Source of the DNA: Nitratireductor sp. B36
Lineage (GTDB): Bacteria > Pseudomonadota > Alphaproteobacteria > Rhizobiales > Rhizobiaceae
Assembly: GCF_020833685.1 (NCBI RefSeq)
Contig: NZ_JACKZY010000002.1
Span: 310,001 to 374,000 of the forward strand
Direction: 5' to 3'
Length of the DNA stretch: 64,000 nt
Shown here: positions 42,974-51,388 of the stretch, one piece after another
How positions within the stretch are numbered: the stretch's first letter is position 1
How the letters are laid out: each line of letters opens with the position of its first letter
The notes under the pieces: model-generated
Told to the model about the DNA's origin: nothing
Seen by the model: only the letters and a program-made list of their open reading frames with translations
Databases searched by the model: none
Made by a program: the position numbers and the translations under genes

Positions 42974-44510
42974 CGACATACTCCCTGCAACCGACACGCG
43001 CACAGAAGTCGCGCGGCTGCTGACCGAGCTGCTTGGCAGTGCCGAGGTGCAAAATCACGTCGCCGGACGGTTGATGTCGGGCGATGGCGAGACCCTGGCC
43101 TTGACCGATCCGGCCACCGGCAAGGCCTTTGCCGAGTTCTTCGATGCCGGTGCAGCCGTGGTGGACAAAGCCGCCGAGGCAGCAGTCGCTGCGCAGCGTG
43201 AATGGTGGGGCAAGACAGCTTCGGAACGCGGGCGCATCATGTTCGAGATCGCGCGCCAGATTCGTGCTCATGCGGAACCGCTTTCCCGTCTTGAGGCGAT
43301 CTCGGCCGGCCGTCCCATCCGCGATGCCGCGGGCGAGCCGGCTCGCATGGCTGAGATGTTCGAGTATTATGCGGGCTGGTGTGACAAGATCAGTGGCGAC
43401 GTGATCCCGGTACCGTCAAGCCATCTCAACTATACCCGCCACGAGCCGATCGGCGTGGTAACCCAGATCACCCCTTGGAATGCGCCGCTTTTCACCTGCT
43501 GCTGGCAGGTGGCACCTGCGATCTGTGCGGGCAATGCAGTGATGCTGAAACCTTCTGAGCTCACTCCATTGAGCTCGCTTGTCATTGCGGCCTTGTGCGT
43601 CAAGGCAGGTGCGCCGAAGGGGCTCGTCAATGTGATTGCAGGGCAGGGGCCGACGGCCGGCCAGAAGATGATCGAACACCCAGCGACGGGTCTGGTGGTG
43701 TTCGTCGGCTCGGCTGCGGGCGGTGTGGCGATCGCATCTGCCGCGGCGCGACGTCTTATCCCGTCAATCCTGGAACTGGGCGGGAAATCCGCCAACATCG
43801 TGTTTGCCGATGCAGATATCGACCGTGCCGTGGTCGGTGCGCAGGCGGCGATCTTCGCCGCGTGCGGTCAAAGCTGTGTGGCAGGTTCAAGGCTTCTGGT
43901 TCACCGCAGCGTGCACACGCAGATGGTTGAAAAACTGGCGAAGGCCAGTGCCCGAATTCCAGTCGGCATGCCGCTCGACCCGTCCACCCAGATCGGCCCG
44001 GTCAACAACGCCCGCCAGTGGAACAAGGTGGACACTATGGTGCGCGCCGCCGTTTCAGAAGGTGCGCATCTGGCAAGCGGTGGCGGAAAGCCAGAGGCCC
44101 TGAGCGATACCGATGGTTTTTTCTATGCTCCGACAATTCTCGATCAGGTCTCCCGCGAGATGGAGATAGCGCGTGAGGAGGTGTTTGGCCCCGTGCTCTC
44201 CGTTCTTTCGTTTGAGGACGAGGAAGAAGCAGTGGCCCTTGCCAACGACACGCCCTATGGCCTGGCGGGAGCGGTCTGGACGCGGGATGTGGGCCGTGCA
44301 CACCGCGTTGCAGCAAAAGTTCGCGCTGGCACTTTTTGGATCAACAGCTACAAGACAATCCATGTGATGTCGCCTTTCGGCGGCTTTGGCCAGTCGGGCT
44401 ACGGGCGTTCCTCCGGCCGGGAGGCGCTTGCCGCCTACACGACCACGAAATCAGTCTGGGTCGAAACCGCAGCCGATCCGACAATCGGCTTCGGTTACGC
44501 GCCGGGCTGA
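42966..44510 (+). CDS. NAD(P)-dependent aldehyde dehydrogenase
   Basis: A 514-residue aldehyde dehydrogenase with VTQITPWNAP, catalytic Glu in LELGGKSAN (~residue 278) and catalytic Cys in CGQSCVAGSR (~residue 305). The N-terminus is about 25 residues longer than typical. The overlap with the dehydrogenase gene and shared strand indicate co-translation. The substrate is unknown; an aldehyde made by the upstream dehydrogenase is a reasonable guess. A terminator-like hairpin follows within 10 bases of its stop. Confidence 0.93.
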   Translation: MADDILPATDTRTEVARLLTELLGSAEVQNHVAGRLMSGDGETLALTDPATGKAFAEFFDAGAAVVDKAAEAAVAAQREWWGKTASERGRIMFEIARQIRAHAEPLSRLEAISAGRPIRDAAGEPARMAEMFEYYAGWCDKISGDVIPVPSSHLNYTRHEPIGVVTQITPWNAPLFTCCWQVAPAICAGNAVMLKPSELTPLSSLVIAALCVKAGAPKGLVNVIAGQGPTAGQKMIEHPATGLVVFVGSAAGGVAIASAAARRLIPSILELGGKSANIVFADADIDRAVVGAQAAIFAACGQSCVAGSRLLVHRSVHTQMVEKLAKASARIPVGMPLDPSTQIGPVNNARQWNKVDTMVRAAVSEGAHLASGGGKPEALSDTDGFFYAPTILDQVSREMEIAREEVFGPVLSVLSFEDEEEAVALANDTPYGLAGAVWTRDVGRAHRVAAKVRAGTFWINSYKTIHVMSPFGGFGQSGYGRSSGREALAAYTTTKSVWVETAADPTIGFGYAPG

Positions 44511-44517
44511 ACCGCAT

Positions 44518-44545
44518 GGGCGGTCCCTCGGGGCCGCCCTTTGTT
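44518..44545 (+). terminator. Terminator-like hairpin between aldehyde dehydrogenase and DUF3100 genes
   Basis: GGGCGG (44518-44523) and CCGCCC (44534-44539), with inner CCC/GGG pairing, followed by TTTGTT. It could end or attenuate the transcript before the two membrane-protein genes. Confidence 0.65.
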
Positions 44546-44595
44546 CCATCCCGGCCCGCGTTAAGAATGGGGCGGGCTTAAGAGAGGGGATCTCA

Positions 44596-45420
44596 ATGGA
44601 GAAGACGAAAGACATACTTTTGGACTGGCGCCTTCATCTGAGCGTGCTGGTCATCACGGTCATCGCAGAAGCCGTCGGCGTAATCGCGGTGCCGATCGGC
44701 ATCGGTTCGATCCTGCTTCTTCCACTGCTTTATGCCTTTGTGATGGGGCTCATTCTAAACCCCAACGTCATTCGCAAGGTGGAAGGCTGGATGGGGCAGC
44801 GCGAGGTCCGTGCTGCGTCACCGTTGATCGTGATCGCGATCATGCCGTTCATCGCCAAATTCGGTACGATCATCGGGCCGTCGATGGAGAAGATCATTGC
44901 TGCCGGGCCGGCTTTGATTTTGCAGGAACTCGGCAATCTGGGCACGATTTTGCTTGCTTTCCCGGTTGCCGTTCTGGTGCTCGGCATGGGGCGGGAAGCA
45001 GTGGGAGCCACTTTCTCCGTCGCCCGTGAACCCAACATCGCGATCATCGCCGACAAATACGGGCTGAAATCCGCCGAGGGTGCCGGCGTCATGGGCGTCT
45101 ATGTCATCGGTACACTTTTCGGGACATTCATCTTCGCCATTCTCGCGTCGCTTCTGGCGACATCCGGCTGGTTCAGCATTGAGGCTCTTGCCATGGCGTG
45201 CGGCATCGGGTCGGGCTCGATGATGGCGGCCTGCTCCGGTGCGCTGTCTCACGCCGTGCCGGAGATGAAGGAGCAAATCCTTGCCCTCGCCGGGGCCAGC
45301 AATGTGCTGACATATGCAACAGGCCTTTACCTGTGCATCTTTGTGGCCTTGCCGGTGACCGAGAAACTCTATGACCTTCTGGGCCGTAAAGAGCCCGTGG
45401 CCAGCAACGCCGGAGAATGA
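44596..45420 (+). CDS. DUF3100-family membrane protein
   Basis: A 274-residue integral membrane protein with about seven hydrophobic helices. It carries LPLLYAFVMGLILNP and the glycine-rich ACGIGSGSMMAACSGALSH region, as in DUF3100 proteins, which look like small transporters. The start at 44596 has GAGGGG upstream; the longer frame begins inside the aldehyde dehydrogenase gene. The next gene starts a few bases away and encodes a second membrane protein, so the two may form one transporter. Substrate unknown. Confidence 0.82.
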   Translation: MEKTKDILLDWRLHLSVLVITVIAEAVGVIAVPIGIGSILLLPLLYAFVMGLILNPNVIRKVEGWMGQREVRAASPLIVIAIMPFIAKFGTIIGPSMEKIIAAGPALILQELGNLGTILLAFPVAVLVLGMGREAVGATFSVAREPNIAIIADKYGLKSAEGAGVMGVYVIGTLFGTFIFAILASLLATSGWFSIEALAMACGIGSGSMMAACSGALSHAVPEMKEQILALAGASNVLTYATGLYLCIFVALPVTEKLYDLLGRKEPVASNAGE

Positions 45421-45422
45421 TC

Positions 45423-45899
45423 ATGAGCACTGCTGAACTTCCTGTCGATTACGAAGCAAACACGAAGCCCGACCTCGGCCAGCATGCCGTGCTGCTGGCC
45501 GCCGTGTCCCTCATTGCGCTGGTGGGGAATACGGTTGCGACAGACGCTACGGTTATTCAGGGGCTGGTCGGCCTTGCCGTCCTTTACGTCATTGCGATGG
45601 TTGGCCTGGTTCTGACACATGTCGTTCCAATCAACCTGCCATCGGTCGCCTGGATCTCGCTCGTGGGTATACTCGCAACCTTGCCCTGGACACCCGGGAG
45701 CGCGTGGGTTCTGGACAAGGTGAGCCACGTGAACTTCCTCACGCTGGCCACGCCGTGTCTGGCTTACGCAGGTATCGCGATCACACGTCGCGAAATCTCA
45801 ATCGCCAAGTCCTCGGGCTGGAAGCTCTTCATCGTGGCCGTTCTCGTGATGACGGGCACTTATGTCGGATCGGCAATCATCGCGGATCTGTTCCTCTGA
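45423..45899 (+). CDS. Small membrane protein, partner of the DUF3100 protein
   Basis: A 158-residue protein with four or five hydrophobic helices and a short acidic cytoplasmic N-terminus. I do not recognise a named family. ATG 45423 has GGAG (45412-45415) at a seven-base distance; ATG 45417 is too close to it. The coupling to the DUF3100 gene argues for a two-subunit transporter or exporter of the amidohydrolase pathway's substrate or product. A nine-to-ten-base-pair hairpin follows. Confidence 0.78.
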   Translation: MSTAELPVDYEANTKPDLGQHAVLLAAVSLIALVGNTVATDATVIQGLVGLAVLYVIAMVGLVLTHVVPINLPSVAWISLVGILATLPWTPGSAWVLDKVSHVNFLTLATPCLAYAGIAITRREISIAKSSGWKLFIVAVLVMTGTYVGSAIIADLFL

Positions 45900-45907
45900 T
45901 AGGATCT

Positions 45908-45939
45908 TGGGGCTACCGCCCGAATGCGTGGTAGCCCCA
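45908..45939 (+). terminator. Terminator-like hairpin after the DUF3100 pair
   Basis: TGGGGCTACC (45908-45917) and GGTAGCCCCA (45930-45939), ten perfect pairs with a 12-base loop. There is no clear T-run, so termination is inferred from position and stability. Confidence 0.6.
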
Positions 45940-46106
45940 GGGCGCTGGGTGCAGACTTGCTGCATTCGTTCAAAGATGCACTATGAGCGCCAGTGGCACC
46001 GTGTGTTTCTGCTGTCGAGCGTCCGAGCGCGATCTTCTGCGCCCAGCGTTAGAGGCAACGGCCGGTTCGGTGTCTGACTGGAAGGTTTGGATGGGAGCGG
46101 CGAGGC

Positions 46107-47132
46107 ATGCCATTGACGGCCACGAAGCTTGGACCGGATGGCCCCGAGGTCTCACGCCTTTGTCTCGGCACGATGATGTTCGGGGACCAGACCGACGAAG
46201 AGGCTTCCGCAGCCATCCTCGATTGCTATCTGGCAGCAGGCGGCAATTTCATCGATACGGCGGACTCCTATGCCGGAACCCGATCGGAAACCATTCTTGG
46301 AAAGCTTCTGAACGAGCGCGATCTGCCCGTTTATCTTGCCACAAAGTGCGGCAATCCACTGCCGGGGATGAACGGAAGCGGCGGCCTCTCGCCTGCGTGG
46401 ATTCTTCAGGCGGCCGAATTGTCGCGGGAGCGTTTGAAGCGGGATTCGATCGATCTCTACTATTTGCACCACGATGACAACTCGACACCGCTCAATGAAA
46501 TTGTCGGGGCGATGGGAGAGCTTCTGACCAGAGGCACCATTCGCGCTTGGGGTGTCTCAAATTTCCGACCATGGAAGATCGTTGAGCTTGTCCATCTGGC
46601 GGACAGGTTCGGGATCACGAGACCGATCGCTGCACAGCCCTATTACCACATGCTCAACCGAACTGCGGAAGCAGACTATCTGCCAGCGTGCCGCCATTTC
46701 GGCATTGGTGTCGTTCCCTATTCACCGCTTGCACGAGGTGTTCTTACGGGCAAGTATCGCTCTGGCACACCCCAGGGTTCGCGCGCGGCGCGCGGAGATA
46801 CCCGCATGCTGGAAACGGAGTTTCACCCTGCAACACTGGAACTTGCGGCTAGAGCGGCTGCGTATTCCGATCAGAAGAAGGTGCCGCCGGCGCATCTTGC
46901 GCTCCAATGGGTGCTGGCCAATGATGCTGTTAAAAGCGTACTCATCGGCCCGCGCACCGTCGGTCAGCTCAATGATTATCTCAATGCGGTGAAAGCACCC
47001 TACGATGCCGACGATGAAGCATTCCTGAGTGCGCTTTGCACACCAGGCACCACACCCGTGCCAAACTATTGGGACCCCCGCGCGCCTTTGCAGGGCAGGC
47101 GAGCTCGGTTTGAAACGTCATTTTTCCGCTGA
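46107..47132 (+). CDS. Aldo/keto reductase
   Basis: A 341-residue AKR with GTMMFGDQTDEE near the N-terminus, catalytic Asp/Tyr in FIDTADSYAG, Lys in LATKCG and His in LYYLHHDD. NADPH-binding residues lie near IGPRTVGQLNDYL at the C-terminus. It belongs to the L-glyceraldehyde/potassium-channel-beta-type group. It precedes otnK by 259 bases on the same strand. The gap shows no promoter or terminator I could support, so co-transcription is possible. Confidence 0.9.
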   Translation: MPLTATKLGPDGPEVSRLCLGTMMFGDQTDEEASAAILDCYLAAGGNFIDTADSYAGTRSETILGKLLNERDLPVYLATKCGNPLPGMNGSGGLSPAWILQAAELSRERLKRDSIDLYYLHHDDNSTPLNEIVGAMGELLTRGTIRAWGVSNFRPWKIVELVHLADRFGITRPIAAQPYYHMLNRTAEADYLPACRHFGIGVVPYSPLARGVLTGKYRSGTPQGSRAARGDTRMLETEFHPATLELAARAAAYSDQKKVPPAHLALQWVLANDAVKSVLIGPRTVGQLNDYLNAVKAPYDADDEAFLSALCTPGTTPVPNYWDPRAPLQGRRARFETSFFR

Positions 47133-47391
47133 CATAGACAGACCCGTTGGTTCGATAAGGCTCCTGTAAAGTCTGAATGAGCGAAATACCCCGTGAGCCG
47201 ATGAGCGGAGAGGAACGGAAAATCGTCCTCGCGGTCATGGCTACTAAATGCAATCGGCGTCGGGCGATTTTCAGCCGCAACCTGGACAACGCCTTCAGGG
47301 CTCTTTCCCATCGTTGCAGAAAATGGAAAGCTAGCAGGCAACGGGCCCCAGGGAGGGCTTCAACTGTGTCCAACAGGCGGGGCAGGCATAA

Positions 47392-48648
47392 ATGAAGCTT
47401 GGCTGTATCGGGGACGACTTCACCGGGTCGTCCGACCTTGGCAACACGCTTGCGAAAGCCGGTATGCGGGTCGTTCAATATAGTGGGCTCCCCAGTTCAC
47501 CTGCCGCACCGGATGTGGAGGCCGGCGTCGTTTCATTGAAGACGCGGACAGTGCCCGCCGATGAGGCCGTCCGACAGTCGCTGGAGGCATTGGAGTGGCT
47601 GCGCGATCAGGGTTGCAGTCAGTTCTTCTTCAAATATTGTTCTACATTCGATTCAACATCTGAAGGCAATATCGGCCCTGTCGCGGAGGCCCTGAGTGAG
47701 GCGCTGGAGGCGGGACCAGTGATATTCTGCCCGGCCTTTCCCGCGACAGGTCGCTCCATCTATCAGGGACATCTTTTCGTCCATGACCGGTTACTCAGTG
47801 AATCCGGTATGGAAAACCACCCCCTGACGCCGATGCGGGATGCGGATCTGCGCCGGGTGTTGGCTTCGCAGACAAAAAAGCCTGTCGGCCATGTGGCGAT
47901 CGGCGATGTGTTGGCCGGGCATGAAGCCATTCGACGCGCAATCACGCGGGAGTTCGAGGCGGGGCGGCCCTTCATCATTGTCGACGCGGTCACCGACGCA
48001 CATCTGGTGGAGACCGGCAAGGCGGTGGCCGATCTCCCGCTTGTGACCGGCGGCTCAGGGATCGCTCTTGGCCTTCCAGAGAATTTCGGCTGCCGCCCCG
48101 CCCGGCTCGCCCGTGCGGAAGGGTTCGGGCCGATGGCATCGAAGGCGGTGGCACTGGCGGGCTCTGTCTCCCGTGCCACATGCGGTCAGGTGGAGGCGCA
48201 CCGAAGGGCAGGCCAGCCCGCCTTCGAGATTATCGCTGCCGATGTGCTTGAAAAGCGGCTCAATGCGGACTCTCTGGCTGGATGGCTGATCGAACAAGAG
48301 GGCGTTCCGCTGGCCTATTCTTCCGCCGATCCAGAAACGGTTTTGGAGAATCAGCGCCGGTTTGGCCGGGACACGGTGGCGCAGGCCATCGAACAACTGT
48401 TTGCAGAGACCGCACGTGCTCTCGTGGAGCGTGGCGTGGACATCATCATATCCGCCGGGGGCGAAACCTCCGGAGCGATCGTGTCGGCGTTGGAAATCGA
48501 GGCCTTCGAGATCGGGCCGGAGATTGACCCAGGCGTTCCAGCGCTTCAGGTCGTTGGAAGATCGCTGAGACTGGCGTTGAAATCCGGCAATTTCGGAGGA
48601 CAGGATTTTTTTACCAAGGCAGCAGGGATTCTTGGAGCAAGTGCATGA
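47392..48648 (+). CDS. otnK: 3-oxo-tetronate kinase OtnK (DUF1537 family)
   Basis: A 418-residue four-carbon acid sugar kinase. It has the N-terminal IGDDFTGSSDLGNTLA motif, FFKYCSTFDST near residue 83 and the C-terminal nucleotide motif SAGGETSGAIV. It phosphorylates 3-oxo-tetronates formed from threonate or erythronate. The overlap with otnC (ATGA at 48645-48648) fixes the partnership. No otnI isomerase gene is seen next to it. Confidence 0.9.
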   Translation: MKLGCIGDDFTGSSDLGNTLAKAGMRVVQYSGLPSSPAAPDVEAGVVSLKTRTVPADEAVRQSLEALEWLRDQGCSQFFFKYCSTFDSTSEGNIGPVAEALSEALEAGPVIFCPAFPATGRSIYQGHLFVHDRLLSESGMENHPLTPMRDADLRRVLASQTKKPVGHVAIGDVLAGHEAIRRAITREFEAGRPFIIVDAVTDAHLVETGKAVADLPLVTGGSGIALGLPENFGCRPARLARAEGFGPMASKAVALAGSVSRATCGQVEAHRRAGQPAFEIIAADVLEKRLNADSLAGWLIEQEGVPLAYSSADPETVLENQRRFGRDTVAQAIEQLFAETARALVERGVDIIISAGGETSGAIVSALEIEAFEIGPEIDPGVPALQVVGRSLRLALKSGNFGGQDFFTKAAGILGASA

Positions 48649-49289
48649 GTGAAGAAACACGTCTGCGAGATGAAATCGCACTTTTGGCGAAATCTCTCTA
48701 TGATCGCGGCCTGACCCATGGGTCCACCGGCAATATATCGGCGCGGCTCTCCGATGGCAGTTTGCTTGTGACCCCTACGGGGTCTTCGCTCGGCATGCTG
48801 GACCCGGCTCGCATTTCCCGTCTCGATGGATCGTTCAACCATATTGACGGCGATCTTCCAACGAAAGAGGTTCCCCTCCATTCAGCCTTTTACGAAACGC
48901 GTCAGGCCCAGACCGGCGCGGTGGTCCATCTGCACTCCACCCATTCGGTGGCGCTCTCGGTGCTGCCTGAAACGGATCCCGATAATGTGCTGCCACCCAT
49001 CACACCCTATTCGCTGATGCAGCTGGGCAAGGTGAAGCTTCTTCCCTACTTCATGCCTGGAGACGCGGCGATGGGAGAGGCGGTACGGGGCCTTGCAGGC
49101 AAGCATTCAGCAGTGCTTCTGGCCAATCACGGGCCGGTGGTGGCGGCAAAGAACTTGAGAGCAGCGGTTTTCGCCATGGAGGAGCTCGAAGCAACGGCCC
49201 GTCTGGTTCTGCTTACGCGCGGCATGAAGGCGAACCTTCTCACCGACAATGATGTGGCGGCCCTCGCGAAGCGGTATCCGGTCGAATAA
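48645..49289 (+). CDS. otnC: 3-oxo-tetronate 4-phosphate decarboxylase OtnC
   Basis: A 214-residue class II aldolase/adducin-fold enzyme with GNISARLSDG near residue 27, zinc-binding His in VHLHSTHSVALS and NHGPVVAAKN near residue 160. It converts 3-oxo-tetronate 4-phosphate to dihydroxyacetone phosphate. It is translationally coupled to otnK. It ends the unit before the RpoE-type promoter of the next gene; a small TTTCGC/GCGAAA hairpin (49295-49310) follows the stop. Confidence 0.9.
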   Translation: MSEETRLRDEIALLAKSLYDRGLTHGSTGNISARLSDGSLLVTPTGSSLGMLDPARISRLDGSFNHIDGDLPTKEVPLHSAFYETRQAQTGAVVHLHSTHSVALSVLPETDPDNVLPPITPYSLMQLGKVKLLPYFMPGDAAMGEAVRGLAGKHSAVLLANHGPVVAAKNLRAAVFAMEELEATARLVLLTRGMKANLLTDNDVAALAKRYPVE

Positions 49290-49332
49290 AGGATTTTCGC
49301 GCATGCGAAATTGGGGGAGGCGGAGAATAGAG

Positions 49333-49362
49333 TGATCCGGCCTTTGTTTTGACGCGTAGTTT
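49333..49362 (+). promoter_or_regulatory. RpoE (ECF11-type) promoter of the SDR gene
   Basis: TGATCC at 49333-49338, 18-base spacer, TAGTTT at 49357-49362. It matches the TGATCC-N18-TA form known for RpoE of Rhodobacter sphaeroides, and the same form occurs before rpoE itself in this window. The start codon follows 26 bases after the -10. Confidence 0.7.
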
Positions 49363-49387
49363 CTGGCAACAGAGGAGTTTGGGCGTC

Positions 49388-50155
49388 ATGACAGGCAATA
49401 CCGCAAAAGGCACGGTGTGGATCACGGGTGCCAGTTCCGGCATTGGGCGCGCGCTGGCGTTGCGTCTCGCGCGTCGCGGATGGCAGGTGGCGGCCAGTGC
49501 CAGACGTATGGAAGCGCTGGAAGAACTGGCGGCCGAGCAGACGGGGCGCATCTTCCCCTATCCGCTCGATGTCACCGATTTAGCGTTGACCAGGCGCGTT
49601 CACCGACAGATCGAGCATGATCTCGGGCCGCTCGATATGGCTATACTGGCGGCAGGCACCTACAAGCGCGATGGTGCTTTTGACTTCAGGGCCGAAACCG
49701 CGCAGGCAATGATTGCAGTCAATCTGCAAGGCACCTTGAATGCGCTTGAGCCGCTGCTGAAATCGATGATGCAGCGCGAGCGGGGCAAGATCGCCATCAT
49801 GGCTTCAGTGGCGGGCTACAATGGTTTGCCTGGTGGCGCAACCTATGGCGCGACCAAGGCGGCGCTCAACAATCTATGTGAGGCAATGAAGCCGGAGGCC
49901 GAGCGCAGGAACGTTTCGCTGAGCATCATAAATCCCGGTTTTGTGGATACGCCGCTTACGGCGCGCAACGATTTCCCGATGCCATTCCTGATCTCTGCGG
50001 AGGAGGCCGCAGACACGATCGAGAAAGGGCTCGATTCCGGGAGGTACGAGATCATATTCCCCTGGAAAATGAAGATGGCAATCAAGGTGTTGCACGCCCT
50101 GCCAGCGGCTCTTCGCTTTATGATTACCCGCAGGCTCGTGCGCGCCGGAGACTGA
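49388..50155 (+). CDS. SDR-family protein of the RpoE regulon
   Basis: A 255-residue classical SDR with TGASSGIG, catalytic Ser in ASVAGYNG and YGATK motif. The C-terminal ~35 residues (FPWKMKMAIKVLHALPAALRF) are amphipathic, as in membrane-associated SDRs. A homologue sits in the singlet-oxygen cluster of Rhodobacter next to a cfa-type gene. ATG 49388 follows GAGGAG and an RpoE promoter; a TTG at 49349 lies between -35 and -10 and can be rejected. Confidence 0.88.
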   Translation: MTGNTAKGTVWITGASSGIGRALALRLARRGWQVAASARRMEALEELAAEQTGRIFPYPLDVTDLALTRRVHRQIEHDLGPLDMAILAAGTYKRDGAFDFRAETAQAMIAVNLQGTLNALEPLLKSMMQRERGKIAIMASVAGYNGLPGGATYGATKAALNNLCEAMKPEAERRNVSLSIINPGFVDTPLTARNDFPMPFLISAEEAADTIEKGLDSGRYEIIFPWKMKMAIKVLHALPAALRFMITRRLVRAGD

Positions 50156-50173
50156 TCCTCTCACTGTGGCAGG

Positions 50174-51388
50174 TTAAGCAAGTTCGTATTGAACCACGTC
50201 GATACGACCGTTGCGAAAGCCTGCCCGGCAATAGGCGAGATAGTAAAGCCACATTCGGCGAAAGCGCTCGTCGAATCCGAGTGACGAAATGGCCTCCCAC
50301 CCTCGTGCGAAGCGCACTTCCCATTCGGTCAATGTACGCGCGTAGTCCTTCCCGAAACAATATCGATCCGCGAGTGTCAGGCCGGCATTGAGAGCGGCAT
50401 CTTCGAATGCGCGTTGGGACGGCAGCATGCCGCCGGGAAAAATATAGGTCTGGATGAAATCCGCCTTCCGTCGATAGATCTCAAAGCGACTTTCTTCCAC
50501 GGTGATCACCTGGATGAGAGCACGCGCACCCGGTGCCAGGAGGGCACGGACACGGTCGAAATACACAGGCCAGTTCTCCTCGCCCACGGCCTCAAACATT
50601 TCGATGGAGACAATCTTGGAGAAGGTGCCGCGGCAGTCGCGGTAGTCTTGCAGACGAGTTTCAGACCTGTCGGACAATCCAGCTTGCGCAAGTCTTTCCC
50701 GGGTAAAATTGGCCTGCTCGCGCGACAGGGTCAGTCCGGTCACGCGGCAACCCGTCTTGCGGATTGCATGTTCAGCGAAGCCTCCCCAGCCACAACCAAT
50801 TTCGAGAACATGATCATCAGGCCCGATCTTCAGGCGATCGATGATGCGATCGTATTTGGCAGCCTGGGCTTCCTCCAGGCTCTGTGTTTGCACGTCGAAG
50901 ATGGCTGACGAGTAAGTCATGCTCTTGTCGAGCCACTGACTGTAGAATTCGTTGCCGAGATCGTAGTGGAAGGCGATATTGCGCCTGCTTCCTGTACGCG
51001 AATTGCGCCGAAGGCGATGCCTCAGCACATCGAGTTTGGAGATCAGCGACGAACTTTCCAACACGGCGCGCCAGCCTGTTTCATTGGCCAGTGCCAACTC
51101 GAGAACAGCGTCCAGGTCGGGCGTTTCGATATGGCCGTCGAGAAAGGCGCGTGCAAAGCCGTTGCTGCCTCCTGTCAGGATCTGCATGAATGCCCGCCCG
51201 TTCTTGAAGTGGAGCACGGCGGTAGGTCCTGGCCGTGTTCCGGCGGCTGTATGACGCCCGCCATCGGGGAAACGCAGAGTGATTTGACCGCAATCGATGG
51301 CGTCTGCCCAACGACAGACGATGCGCTGCCACAGAGGGCTCGATGACTGAGCGTGCAGTCGTCTGGAGGCATTTTCAATATGACTCAT
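50174..51388 (-). CDS. cfa: Cyclopropane-fatty-acyl-phospholipid synthase family methyltransferase
   Basis: A 404-residue SAM-dependent enzyme of the CfaA/CfaS class. The C-terminal methyltransferase domain begins near residue 130 with FHYDLGNEFYSQWLD and carries the SAM motif VLEIGCGWGGFAEHA. The ending has the typical RMWLYYLAYCRAGFR. In Rhodobacter the RpoE-linked cfaS contributes to furan or cyclopropane fatty-acid chemistry under singlet oxygen. It overlaps the DUF1365 gene by 14 bases and is the last gene of a three-gene minus-strand operon. Confidence 0.9.
   Translation of the reverse strand: MSHIENASRRLHAQSSSPLWQRIVCRWADAIDCGQITLRFPDGGRHTAAGTRPGPTAVLHFKNGRAFMQILTGGSNGFARAFLDGHIETPDLDAVLELALANETGWRAVLESSSLISKLDVLRHRLRRNSRTGSRRNIAFHYDLGNEFYSQWLDKSMTYSSAIFDVQTQSLEEAQAAKYDRIIDRLKIGPDDHVLEIGCGWGGFAEHAIRKTGCRVTGLTLSREQANFTRERLAQAGLSDRSETRLQDYRDCRGTFSKIVSIEMFEAVGEENWPVYFDRVRALLAPGARALIQVITVEESRFEIYRRKADFIQTYIFPGGMLPSQRAFEDAALNAGLTLADRYCFGKDYARTLTEWEVRFARGWEAISSLGFDERFRRMWLYYLAYCRAGFRNGRIDVVQYELA

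Noticed and set aside
47177..47395. 72-codon plus-strand frame before otnK
   Set aside because: Basic, low-complexity composition, no ribosome site and no family; it overlaps the otnK start region. Treated as non-coding.
49295..49310. TTTCGC-GCAT-GCGAAA hairpin after otnC as a terminator
   Set aside because: Only six pairs, no T-run; mentioned in the otnC entry but not called as a terminator.
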